A DNA stretch of 64,000 bases from Mycobacterium sp. IS-1590 (lineage in GTDB: Bacteria > Actinomycetota > Actinomycetes > Mycobacteriales > Mycobacteriaceae): NCBI RefSeq assembly GCF_001500025.1, contig NZ_LQIW01000034.1, positions 310,001 to 374,000 on the forward strand. Direction: 5' to 3'. Positions 8,533-16,771 of the stretch are shown here, piece by piece. Position 1 is the stretch's first letter; each line of letters begins with the position of its first letter. The translations under genes were made by a program, and so were the position numbers. The notes beneath the pieces were generated by a model. That model saw only the letters and a list, made by a program, of their open reading frames with translations, made no database searches and had not been told where the DNA came from.

Positions 8533-9327
8533 ATGGTTGATTTGCAGAAGTATGGGCCGTGGGCCGTCATCGCCGGCGGTTCAGAAGGAGTGGGGGCCGA
8601 GTTCGCCCGCCAACTGGCCGAGGCCGGGGTCAACCTGGTGTTGATCGCCCGCAAGCCCGGGCCACTGGAGGAGACCGCCGAACGCTGCCGTGTGCTCGGC
8701 GTCGAGGTCCGAACGATCTCCGTCGATCTGCTCGACCCACAAGCGGTTTCGCGGATCGTCGCGGCCACGGCCGACGTCGAAGTCGGTCTGCTCATATACA
8801 ACGCCGGGGCCAGCACCTGCAACGAACTGTTCATGGAAGCCGACCTCGAAGAGTTTCAGAAGGTCACCGACCTCAACGTCACGCGCATGCTCGCCATGGT
8901 GCAGCACTACGGGCGGCCGATGGTCGGACGGCAGCGGGGAGGCATCATCATCGTCGGTTCGCTGTCGGGGTACATGGGGGCGTGGCGCCACACCGTCTAC
9001 GCGGGCGCCAAGGCATTCTCCCGGATCTTCGCCGAGAGCCTGTGGCTGGAGCTTCGAGAACACAACGTGGACGTTCTCGAGTTGGTTCTGGGGGTGACGC
9101 GTACGCCGGCGATGGCGCGGGTCGGCCTGAATTTCGACGCCCCAGGGATCCTCGTCAACGAACCGGCGGAGGTCGCCGCCGAGGGTCTCGCGCGCCTTGC
9201 TGACGGTCCAGTTTGGGTGGCAGGGGGGAACGCGTCGCGAGCCGAGGCCAACAGCGCTCCTGATCGCGCCCGGGTCGTGCTCGAGTCACACGAGTCGATC
9301 AGGGCATTGACCGCCGGAGCACACTGA
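8533..9327 (+). CDS. short-chain dehydrogenase/reductase
   Basis: This 264-residue SDR has the cofactor motif GGSEGVG at residues 15-21, the NAG motif and the catalytic Ser...YAGAK pattern, so it is a normal NAD(P)-dependent oxidoreductase. A basic residue follows the second strand (IARK), which would favour NADP(H). The gene follows the monooxygenase by 48 bp and precedes the LLM gene by 2 bp, so the operon is tight. It probably oxidises or reduces a hydroxyl/keto group of the pathway substrate. The exact position is unknown. Confidence 0.88.
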   Translation: MVDLQKYGPWAVIAGGSEGVGAEFARQLAEAGVNLVLIARKPGPLEETAERCRVLGVEVRTISVDLLDPQAVSRIVAATADVEVGLLIYNAGASTCNELFMEADLEEFQKVTDLNVTRMLAMVQHYGRPMVGRQRGGIIIVGSLSGYMGAWRHTVYAGAKAFSRIFAESLWLELREHNVDVLELVLGVTRTPAMARVGLNFDAPGILVNEPAEVAAEGLARLADGPVWVAGGNASRAEANSAPDRARVVLESHESIRALTAGAH

Positions 9328-9329
9328 CG

Positions 9330-10187
9330 GTGCGGCTGGGACTCTCGACGCCTGTCGTCGTGCAGGTTCCAGGTGCCGCGGCGCCGTGGGAAGCCGCCGC
9401 CGACATCGACGACCTGGCGATGATCGCCTGCGCCGCCGACAAACTCGGCTTTGACTACCTCACCTGTTCAGAGCACGTGGCGATACCGTCCGCCGACGCC
9501 GCCACCCGCGGCGCTGTGTACTGGGACCCATTGGCGACCCTCGGTTATCTGGCCGCACACACTCGACGGATCCGGCTGGCCACCTCGGTACTCGTGCTCG
9601 GTTACCATCATCCGTTGGAGATCGCCAAGCGTTACGGCACCCTCGACCTGATCAGCGGTGGCCGACTCGTACTCGGAGTTGGAATCGGCTCGCTGGCAGA
9701 GGAATTCGCGTTGATCGGTGCGGTATGGGATCAGCGTGCCGCACGTGCGGACGACGCGCTTCGCGCACTGCGCGCGTCGCTGTCGAACTCCACGCCGCAG
9801 TATCGGGGGCGGTTCTACGATTACGACGGAATGATGGTGCTACCGCACGCCCAACAGCAGCAGGTTCCGATCTGGGTCGGCGGTCACAGCGCGGCGTCGC
9901 TGCGCCGAGCGGTGGAATTAGCCGATGGTTGGATGCCGTTCGGGTTGCCACCGAGCGAGGTGAGCAGCATGCTCGCCGGGGTCGTTTTGCCGACTGGTTT
10001 TGAAGTCGTGCTATCGGCAGTCCTGGACCCCGAGGCCGACCCGGAGGGCACTCGACTGAAGTTGGCATCTCTGAAAGAGTCCGGAGCTACCGCGATCACC
10101 TGCGCCGTGCGGGCCGACAGCGCGCGGCATTACTGCGACCAACTGGCCCGCCTACGCGATACGGAGGACGACGATGATCGAGGATGA
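9330..10187 (+). CDS. LLM-class F420-dependent oxidoreductase
   Basis: This 285-residue luciferase-like TIM-barrel protein has typical segments: LGFDYLTCSEHVAIP near the N-terminus, RIRLATSVLVLGYHHPLEIAK, SGGRLVLGVGIGS and VPIWVGGHS. Mycobacterial members mostly use coenzyme F420, though FMN members exist. The start is GTG at 9330, two bases after the SDR stop. It overlaps the SnoaL-like gene by 14 bp. It may reduce a double bond or take part in oxygenation of the pathway substrate. Confidence 0.88.
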   Translation: MRLGLSTPVVVQVPGAAAPWEAAADIDDLAMIACAADKLGFDYLTCSEHVAIPSADAATRGAVYWDPLATLGYLAAHTRRIRLATSVLVLGYHHPLEIAKRYGTLDLISGGRLVLGVGIGSLAEEFALIGAVWDQRAARADDALRALRASLSNSTPQYRGRFYDYDGMMVLPHAQQQQVPIWVGGHSAASLRRAVELADGWMPFGLPPSEVSSMLAGVVLPTGFEVVLSAVLDPEADPEGTRLKLASLKESGATAITCAVRADSARHYCDQLARLRDTEDDDDRG

Positions 10188-10680
10188 GATCCTGGCGCGC
10201 CTGCAACGCCTCGAGGACGAACATGCCATCGCCAAACTCATTGCCTCCTATGGCCCTTCAGTTGACGCCGGTAATGCCGACAACGCGGCCCAGCTCTGGG
10301 CACCCGATGGCACCTACGATGTCGAGGGCTGGCAGATGAGCGGCCGCAGCGCGGTGCACGCGATGGTGAGTTCGTCCTCACACCAGGCCCTGGTGGCCCG
10401 TGGTTGCTGCCATTTCCTGGGCCCCACGGTGGTGACCGTCAGCGGCGACTCCGCCGTCGCTGTGTGCGAATCGCTGGTCTTGTTGCGCGACACCGACGGT
10501 GACGCGGGATATCGGGTCTGGCGCGCGACCGCCAATCACTTCGTGCTCGAGCGGGTCGAGGGTGGGTGGCAGATCACCAGTCGCACCAGCCGGGTGCTGG
10601 ACGGACAGCCGTATGCGCATGCGATGCTGGACGCCGGTCTGGCCGGCGAACCCGCTCCCGGCGAAGAAAAGAGGTTGTGA
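10174..10680 (+). CDS. SnoaL/NTF2-like protein
   Basis: This 168-residue protein has the cone-shaped NTF2/SnoaL fold that includes ketosteroid isomerases, dehydratases and ring-hydroxylating-dioxygenase beta subunits. The N-terminal helix-loop pattern (IAKLIASYGPSVDAGN...LWAPDGTYDVEG) is typical of SnoaL_4 members. The ATG is preceded by GGAGG six bases away and overlaps the LLM stop. As last gene of the rightward catabolic operon it could be an isomerase or dehydratase. Fold membership alone does not fix the reaction. Confidence 0.82.
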   Translation: MIEDEILARLQRLEDEHAIAKLIASYGPSVDAGNADNAAQLWAPDGTYDVEGWQMSGRSAVHAMVSSSSHQALVARGCCHFLGPTVVTVSGDSAVAVCESLVLLRDTDGDAGYRVWRATANHFVLERVEGGWQITSRTSRVLDGQPYAHAMLDAGLAGEPAPGEEKRL

Positions 10681-10687
10681 CGCCGCG

Positions 10688-11560
10688 CTACGGCCTACCC
10701 AGGAACGCCAACACGACGTTCTCGAACGCCGCCTTGGCCTCGATCATCGCCCAGTGCCCGCAGTTGGGGAAAACATGCAATTCGGCGTTGGGGATGGCGC
10801 GCATCGGGATCAGCGCCATGTCGAGCGGGCTGACCCGATCGTCGCGCCCCCACGTCAACAGGGTGCGTGCGGCGACCTTGTGCATCTGCGCCCACGGCAG
10901 CGGCGCGTCGCTGTTGCGCATGAAGGCCATCATCTGCGCGAACGCGGCTTTGCCGTACATGCGCCGGGCCGCCGCGAGTGTCTCCGGGTCGGTCGCCAGT
11001 TGCCAGCGCTCCTCGATCAGTTGCTCGGTGACCAGGGACTGGTCATAGACCATTGAATTGAGCCAGTCGACCAACCGCTGCCGGGTGGGGTCTTCGGTGA
11101 ACTCCTGCAGCAGGCGGATGCCCTCGCTGGGGCCGGGGCTGAAGATGTTGGTCCCGATCCCGCCGATCGTGACCAGCCGGCCGATGCGGTCGGGGTTGTT
11201 GATCGCGAAGTTGATACCGACGCCGCCGCCCATCGAATTACCGATGATGTCGACGCGTTCGACGCCGAGCGCATCCAGGAACGGTACGACGGCGCCCTGC
11301 GCGGTGATCATCGGATGACCACCGAAATCGTCGCTGACCCCAAACCCGGGAAACTCCAGAATCAGACAGCGGAAACGTTCGGCGAACGCGGGTAGCACTC
11401 CGCGGAAGTTGCGCCATCCGGTGACGCCGGGACCGGAGCCGTGGAGGAACAGCAGAACGGGACCGTCACCGACGTCGTAGTAGCGCAGGGCGCCAGCCGG
11501 TGTGGCCGTCTCGCGAAGATCGTTCTCGATTCGGTCGATGAAAGCTGCGGTGTCTGTCAC
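10688..11560 (-). CDS. alpha/beta hydrolase, HsaD/BphD-like meta-cleavage product hydrolase
   Basis: This 290-residue hydrolase resembles the C-C bond hydrolases HsaD and BphD, which split the ring-opened product of an extradiol dioxygenase. The oxyanion region is HGSGPGVTGW, the nucleophile is Ser109 in GNSMGGG, the acid lies in GRDDRVSP and the histidine in GHWAMIE. The SGPG segment and SMGG elbow are usual for this subfamily. GTG at 11560 gives the usual length. An ATG nine codons upstream is possible, and neither has a strong ribosome site. It converges on the SnoaL-like gene (7 bp gap) and is divergent from the yrbE-mce operon. Confidence 0.85.
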   Translation of the reverse strand: MTDTAAFIDRIENDLRETATPAGALRYYDVGDGPVLLFLHGSGPGVTGWRNFRGVLPAFAERFRCLILEFPGFGVSDDFGGHPMITAQGAVVPFLDALGVERVDIIGNSMGGGVGINFAINNPDRIGRLVTIGGIGTNIFSPGPSEGIRLLQEFTEDPTRQRLVDWLNSMVYDQSLVTEQLIEERWQLATDPETLAAARRMYGKAAFAQMMAFMRNSDAPLPWAQMHKVAARTLLTWGRDDRVSPLDMALIPMRAIPNAELHVFPNCGHWAMIEAKAAFENVVLAFLGRP

Positions 11561-11600
11561 GCGCCCAGCCTGCCATGCGCCCAACATGATCGGGGTGACC

Positions 11601-11633
11601 GTTCCGCTGATCGGGTGTCCCGTTAAGCGGGAC
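11601..11633. promoter_or_regulatory. double palindromic operator upstream of yrbE-mce
   Basis: Two 14 bp half-sites face each other over 5 bp: GTTCCGCTGATCGG and CCGTTAAGCGGGAC. The second one's reverse complement matches the first in 11 of 14 bases. Each contains an 11 bp near-palindrome of form CCGCTNAGCGG. A perfect GTCCCG-5 bp-CGGGAC hairpin also lies at 11617-11633. The site sits in the 201 bp between the HsaD-like gene and yrbEA. Confidence 0.5.
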
Positions 11634-11761
11634 GCTCACCGTGCCGCCGGACGATTCGCTGCGACGCTTGCCCGTCGAGACATGGGCCGTCGCCGCGCCC
11701 GTGCGTAGCGAGGAGGTCCGATGTCACTCGCGATGACCTCCGTGCACGGAGTCGCCGAGTA

Positions 11762-12571
11762 ATGGCGATCGAGGCACCCGAGCGGTGGTCTGCGGGTCTG
11801 CCGCCGTTGCGGAATTTGGCCGGGCCGATGCAGGCGGTCGGGGCGTTGTTTGCGATGTCGGCTGATGCGGTGCGGTTTGTGTTTCGGCGGCCGTTTCAGT
11901 GGCGGGAGTTTTTGGAGCAGTGTTGGTTCATTGCTCGGGTGTCGTTGGCGCCGACGTTGTTGGTGGCGATTCCGTTCACGGTGTTGGTGTCGTTCACGCT
12001 CAACATTTTGTTGCGGGAGTTGGGTGCGGCTGATCTGTCGGGGGCCGGTGCTGCCTTTGGGGCGGTGACCCAGGTGGGTCCGATTGTGACGGTGTTGATC
12101 GTGGCTGGTGCGGGCGCGACGGCGATGTGTGCGGATTTGGGGTCGCGCACGATCCGTGAGGAGATCGACGCGATGGAGGTGCTGGGGATCAATCCGGTGC
12201 AGCGGTTGGTGACTCCGCGGATGTTGGCCTCGGGTCTGGTGGCGTTGTTGCTCAACAGTTTGGTGGTGATCATCGGGATTTTGGGTGGTTACACGTTTTC
12301 GGTGTTCATTCAGGATGTGAACCCCGGCGCGTTTGCTGCGGGGATCACGTTGTTGACCGGGGTGCCCGAGGTGATCATTTCGTGTGTGAAGGCGGCGTTG
12401 TTCGGGTTGATCGCGGGGTTGGTGGCGTGTTTTCGGGGGTTGACGATCACCGGCGGTGGTGCCAAGGCGGTGGGTAACGCGGTCAACGAGACGGTGGTGT
12501 ATGCGTTCATGGCGTTGTTCGTGATCAACGTGGTCGTCACCGCGATCGGTATCCGGATGACCACGGGCTGA
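11762..12571 (+). CDS. yrbEA: YrbE/MlaE-type permease, first copy of the mce operon
   Basis: This 269-residue integral membrane protein is an MlaE-family ABC permease subunit and pairs with the next gene to form the channel of an Mce lipid importer. Several hydrophobic helices are clear. The conserved cytoplasmic loop has the EIDAMEVLGINPV pattern that docks the Mkl/MceG ATPase, which is not encoded here and is normally shared. The first gene of the operon starts at ATG 11762. Its leucine codons are mostly TTG, unlike the CTC/CTG-rich mce genes downstream. Confidence 0.94.
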   Translation: MAIEAPERWSAGLPPLRNLAGPMQAVGALFAMSADAVRFVFRRPFQWREFLEQCWFIARVSLAPTLLVAIPFTVLVSFTLNILLRELGAADLSGAGAAFGAVTQVGPIVTVLIVAGAGATAMCADLGSRTIREEIDAMEVLGINPVQRLVTPRMLASGLVALLLNSLVVIIGILGGYTFSVFIQDVNPGAFAAGITLLTGVPEVIISCVKAALFGLIAGLVACFRGLTITGGGAKAVGNAVNETVVYAFMALFVINVVVTAIGIRMTTG

Positions 12572-12584
12572 TCGGGAGCTATCG

Positions 12585-13442
12585 ATGGGAACCGTACAAG
12601 TTCTGCGCAGCACCTATCCGCGCCTGTCGCGGGGGGTTCGCAAGCCGGTCGACTTTTTGGGTCGTATCGGTGATCACATGCTGTTCTATCTGCGGGCGCT
12701 GGCGGGGGTGCCGCATGCATCGGTGCACTTCCGTAAGGAGATCGTGCGGTTGATCGCCGAGATCTCCATGGGCGCCGGGACATTGGCGATGATCGGCGGC
12801 ACGGTGGCCATTGTCGGCTTCCTGACGCTGGCTGCGGGTGGGACGCTGGCCGTGCAGGGGTATTCGTCCTTGGGCGACATCGGTATCGAGGCGCTGACCG
12901 GATTCTTGGCGGCGTTCATCAACGTGCGCATCGCCGCCCCGACGGTGGCCGGGATCGGGTTGGCGGCCACGTTTGGGGCCGGGGTGACCGCGCAGTTGGG
13001 TGCGATGCGCATCAACGAGGAGATCGACGCGTTGGAGTCGATGGCGATCCGGCCGATCGAGTATCTGGTGTCGACGCGGCTGATCGCGGGGATGATGGCG
13101 ATCACCCCGCTGTATTCGATTGCGGTGATCTTGTCGTTTGTGGCGTCGCAGTTCACCACGGTGGTGTTGTTCGGTCAGTCCGGCGGGCTGTACGACCACT
13201 ATTTCGATACGTTTTTGAATCCGATCGATTTGTTGTGGTCGTTTCTGCAGGCGGTGTTGATGGCGATCACGATCTTGTTGGTGCACACCTATTTCGGCTA
13301 CTTCGCCTCCGGTGGCCCCTCGGGTGTGGGGGTCGCGGTCGGTAACGCGGTGCGCACCTCGCTGGTGATCGTCGTGTCGGTCACCCTGCTGGTATCCCTG
13401 GCCGTCTACGGTTCCAACGGCAACTTCAACCTGTCCGGGTAG
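12585..13442 (+). CDS. yrbEB: YrbE/MlaE-type permease, second copy of the mce operon
   Basis: This 285-residue partner permease of the Mce importer has about five or six hydrophobic helices and the loop INEEIDALESMAIRPIEYLVSTR, equivalent to the EQ-loop of MlaE that contacts the ATPase. It starts 13 bp after yrbEA and ends 4 bp before mceA, so it is co-transcribed. Codon style is like yrbEA in the middle part (many TTG and GTG codons) and becomes CTG/CTC-rich near the end. Confidence 0.94.
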   Translation: MGTVQVLRSTYPRLSRGVRKPVDFLGRIGDHMLFYLRALAGVPHASVHFRKEIVRLIAEISMGAGTLAMIGGTVAIVGFLTLAAGGTLAVQGYSSLGDIGIEALTGFLAAFINVRIAAPTVAGIGLAATFGAGVTAQLGAMRINEEIDALESMAIRPIEYLVSTRLIAGMMAITPLYSIAVILSFVASQFTTVVLFGQSGGLYDHYFDTFLNPIDLLWSFLQAVLMAITILLVHTYFGYFASGGPSGVGVAVGNAVRTSLVIVVSVTLLVSLAVYGSNGNFNLSG

Positions 13443-13446
13443 TGGC

Positions 13447-14670
13447 GTGTTGACGAACAACCAGCAGAAGCCCGCCCCCGCGGAGCCGCGTGAATACGCA
13501 AGACCGGCAGCGGGACTCGTCGCCGTCGTGGCGATCGTCGCGGTCGTCGCCCTCGCCGTCGCGCTCTTCCGTGGAGACTTCACCAAGACCGAACCGGTCA
13601 CCGTCATCACCGACCGCGCCGGCCTGGTGATGAACCCCGACGCCCGGGTCAAGCTGCACGGTGCCCAAGTGGGCTCTGTCGCCTCGGTAGAACCCCTGCC
13701 CGGTGGCCGTGCCGCGATCCACCTCGCCATGGACCCCTCCGCGATGGAGCTGATCCCGGCCAATGTGCGTGTCGACATCGCGTCGTCGACCGTGTTCGGC
13801 GCCAAATCGGTTGCGCTCGTTCCACCTGCTGATCCGTCACCGGAGGGGCTGCGCGCCGGCCAGGTGCTCGACGCCGATCATGTCACCGTCGAGATCAACA
13901 CCATCTTCGAACAACTCGTCTCGGTGTTGAACCGCATCGAACCCGCCAAACTCAACGAGACGCTCGGGGCCCTGGCCTCGGGTCTGAGCGGCCGCGGCGA
14001 GAAATTCGGGCAGACCCTGTCCGATCTGGACGCGATGCTCGCCAAGATCAATCCCAGCCTCGGGAATCTGAGCCACGACATCGCAGTGATGCCAGAGGTT
14101 CTCGAGGCCTACGCCGACGCCAGCCCCGACGTGCTGGCCATCGTCGACAACGCCAGCGGTATCAGCGACACGATCGTCGACAAACAACAGGACCTCGACA
14201 CCCTGTTGCTCAGCACGATCGGGTTGGCGGACATCGGCAACGACGTTCTCACCGCGAACCGAGAGGCGATCACCAATGTCTTCCACCTTCTGGTGCCCAC
14301 GACCGACCTGACCAACCAGTACCATCCGGCGCTGAATTGCCTTCTGGCAGGCATGGTCCCGCTGGCCACCGCTGCACCCACACCCGTCCCCGGAGTGCTG
14401 CTGCTCGACTCCTTCGTGTTGGGCTCCGAACGCTACCGGTATCCTCAGAACCTGCCCAAGGTCGCTGCCAAGGGCGGGCCTCAGTGTGCGGGACTGCCGG
14501 ACGTCGGCTACGAGACGCGGGCGCCATACGTCGTCAGCGACATCGACGCCAGCCGCGCGCAGTACGGCAACCAGGGCATCCTGCTGAACTCCGATGCGCT
14601 CAAGCAGGCGCTGTTCGGCCCGATCGACGGTCCGCCCCGCAACTCCTCGCAGATCGGACAACCGGGATGA
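13447..14670 (+). CDS. mceA: Mce-family substrate-binding protein, MceA type
   Basis: This 407-residue protein has one N-terminal membrane anchor (GLVAVVAIVAVVALAVALF), an MCE/MlaD beta-barrel domain (about residues 45-125, containing GLVMNPDARVKLHGAQVGSV) and a long helical Mce4_CUP1-like region that builds the periplasmic tube. It ends with loops holding the cysteines seen in this class. The start is GTG at 13447. In the heterohexamer of mycobacterial Mce systems the A subunit is one of six that shuttle lipids such as sterols or fatty acids. The stop overlaps the mceB start (ATGA). Confidence 0.93.
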   Translation: MLTNNQQKPAPAEPREYARPAAGLVAVVAIVAVVALAVALFRGDFTKTEPVTVITDRAGLVMNPDARVKLHGAQVGSVASVEPLPGGRAAIHLAMDPSAMELIPANVRVDIASSTVFGAKSVALVPPADPSPEGLRAGQVLDADHVTVEINTIFEQLVSVLNRIEPAKLNETLGALASGLSGRGEKFGQTLSDLDAMLAKINPSLGNLSHDIAVMPEVLEAYADASPDVLAIVDNASGISDTIVDKQQDLDTLLLSTIGLADIGNDVLTANREAITNVFHLLVPTTDLTNQYHPALNCLLAGMVPLATAAPTPVPGVLLLDSFVLGSERYRYPQNLPKVAAKGGPQCAGLPDVGYETRAPYVVSDIDASRAQYGNQGILLNSDALKQALFGPIDGPPRNSSQIGQPG

Positions 14671-15689
14671 GCGGGGTGGGAACTGCGATCAAACTGAGCG
14701 TCTTCGGCGCGGTGATGCTGCTGTTGACCGCGGCGCTGTTCGCGATCTTCGGCCAGTACCGCACCGGGTCCGCGCACGACTACTCCGCCGTGTTCACCGA
14801 CGTCTCCGACCTCAAAACCGGGGATTCGGTGCGGGTTTCGGGTATCCGCGTCGGCACCGTTCACGACGTCTCCCTGCAACCGGACAACACCGTCGTGGTC
14901 ACCTTCGACGCCGCCTCCGACATCGTGCTCACGACCGGCACCAGGGCCGCGGTGCGCTACCTCAACCTCGTCGGCGATCGTTACCTCGAGCTCCTCGACG
15001 GACCCGGCTCGACGAGAGTCGCCGGACCCGGCTCACAGATCCCCGCCGAGCGAACCGAGCCTGCGCTCGATCTCGACCTCCTTCTCGGCGGGCTGAAGCC
15101 GGTGATCCGCGGCCTGAACCCCGACGACGTCAATGCGTTGACCCGCTCCTTGATTCAAATCCTGCAGGGGCAGGGTGGGAACCTCGAATCGCTGTTCGCC
15201 AAGACCGCGTCGTTCACCAACTCGATCGCCGACAACGGCGAGACCGTACGGAACCTGATCGACAACCTCAACGCGGTGCTGGCCACCATCGCCAAGGACG
15301 GGAACAAGTTCTCCGGCGCGGTGGACCGCCTCGAGAAGTTGATCACCGGGCTTGCCGCTGACCGTGACCCGATCGGAGAGGCGATCACCGCACTGGACAG
15401 CGGGACCGCCTCGCTCGCCGACTTGATGACCCAGGCCCGGCCACCGCTGGCCGGTACCGTCGATGAGCTCAACCGCGTCGCTCCGCTGCTGGAAAAGGAC
15501 ATACCGCTCCTGGACATCTCCCTGCAGAAGGCGCCGCAGAACTACAAGAAGCTCGTGCGTCTGGGCGCGTACGGAAGCTTCCTGAACCAATACCTGTGCG
15601 GAATATCGGTCAGGGTCACCGACCTCCAGGGCCGCACCGCGCACTTCCCATGGATCCTGCAGAACAACGGAAGATGCGGGGAGCCCTGA
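14667..15689 (+). CDS. mceB: Mce-family protein, MceB type
   Basis: This 340-residue subunit of the Mce tube has an N-terminal transmembrane helix (SVFGAVMLLLTAALFAIFG), an MCE domain with DVSDLKTGDSVRVSGIRVG, and a helical C-terminal region ending in the CGISVRVTDLQG...NNGRCGEP segment typical of MceB proteins. The start ATG at 14667 overlaps the mceA stop by four bases. A longer open frame upstream lies inside mceA and is not used. The stop overlaps mceC by one base. Confidence 0.94.
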   Translation: MSGVGTAIKLSVFGAVMLLLTAALFAIFGQYRTGSAHDYSAVFTDVSDLKTGDSVRVSGIRVGTVHDVSLQPDNTVVVTFDAASDIVLTTGTRAAVRYLNLVGDRYLELLDGPGSTRVAGPGSQIPAERTEPALDLDLLLGGLKPVIRGLNPDDVNALTRSLIQILQGQGGNLESLFAKTASFTNSIADNGETVRNLIDNLNAVLATIAKDGNKFSGAVDRLEKLITGLAADRDPIGEAITALDSGTASLADLMTQARPPLAGTVDELNRVAPLLEKDIPLLDISLQKAPQNYKKLVRLGAYGSFLNQYLCGISVRVTDLQGRTAHFPWILQNNGRCGEP

Positions 15690-16771
15690 TGCTGAAATAC
15701 CGTGCCCCATCATTGATTCGAGCCGGATTCATCGGCGTTGTTCTCATCGTCCTGATCATCGCTGTGGGGCTGCAACCCGAGCGGCTGTGGTCGTGGGCCA
15801 CCGCCGTCAGGTATCAGGCGTTGTTCACCGAGGCCGGCGGTCTGGCGCCGGGCAACGACGTGAAGGTCTCCGGCATGACGGTCGGCTCGGTGTCCGAGGT
15901 ATCCCTGGACAAGGGCAAGGCACTCGTGACGTTCACCGTTGACGGTAAGGTCCGTCTCGGATCGCAGACCACCGCGCACATCCGCACCGGCACCCTGCTG
16001 GGGGAGCGCACGCTGGCCCTGGAACCGGCGGGCGACGACCGGGTGAAGCCGCTGTACCTCATTCCTTTGTCGAGGACCTCTTCGCCGTACTCCCTGACCG
16101 AGGCCGTCAGCGAGTTCACCGCGAACACGGCCGACACCGACACCGCATCGATCAACCAGGCGCTCGACACGCTCTCCGACACGATCGACCGGATCGCACC
16201 GCAACTCGGACCGACCTTCGACGGGCTGAGCCGGCTGTCGCGCTCACTGAACGGACGCGACGAGTCGCTGGGCCGGCTGCTCAAGAGTGCCGCCGACGTC
16301 ACCGGTGTGCTCTCCGAGCGCAGCGAGCAGCTGAACACCTTGATCCTCAACGCCAATGACCTGATGGGTGTCCTCGAGACCCGCCGGTACGCCATCGTCA
16401 GCCTGCTCGCCAACACGTCGGTGGTCGCCCGCCAGTTGACGGGTCTGGTGCACGACAACGAGCAGGAACTGGCGCCGACGCTGCAGAAGCTCAACGCGGT
16501 CTACGACATGCTCGAGCGCAACCGCGACAACATCGCGAAGGCTCTCGAGGGGTTGGCGAAATATCAGGTCACCCAGGGTGAGGCCGTCAACAACGGGTTC
16601 TACTACAACGCGTTCGTCGGCAACCTGCTGCCGGCGCAGTCGCTGCAGCCGTTCCTCGACTATGCGCTGGGTTATCGCCGCGGCGTGAACGCCGGACAGC
16701 CGCCGGACAACGCGGGGCCCCGCGCCGAATTCCCCTTCCCGTACAACGGTATTCCGGGAGGGTCACGATGA
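15689..16771 (+). CDS. mceC: Mce-family protein, MceC type
   Basis: This 360-residue subunit has an N-terminal anchor (AGFIGVVLIVLIIAVGL), an MCE domain with EAGGLAPGNDVKVSGMTVGSV and a long helical segment, ending in the short Pro/Gly-rich tail (EFPFPYNGIPGGSR) usual for MceC. The start ATG at 15689 overlaps the mceB stop by one base. The stop overlaps mceD by four. Confidence 0.93.
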   Translation: MLKYRAPSLIRAGFIGVVLIVLIIAVGLQPERLWSWATAVRYQALFTEAGGLAPGNDVKVSGMTVGSVSEVSLDKGKALVTFTVDGKVRLGSQTTAHIRTGTLLGERTLALEPAGDDRVKPLYLIPLSRTSSPYSLTEAVSEFTANTADTDTASINQALDTLSDTIDRIAPQLGPTFDGLSRLSRSLNGRDESLGRLLKSAADVTGVLSERSEQLNTLILNANDLMGVLETRRYAIVSLLANTSVVARQLTGLVHDNEQELAPTLQKLNAVYDMLERNRDNIAKALEGLAKYQVTQGEAVNNGFYYNAFVGNLLPAQSLQPFLDYALGYRRGVNAGQPPDNAGPRAEFPFPYNGIPGGSR

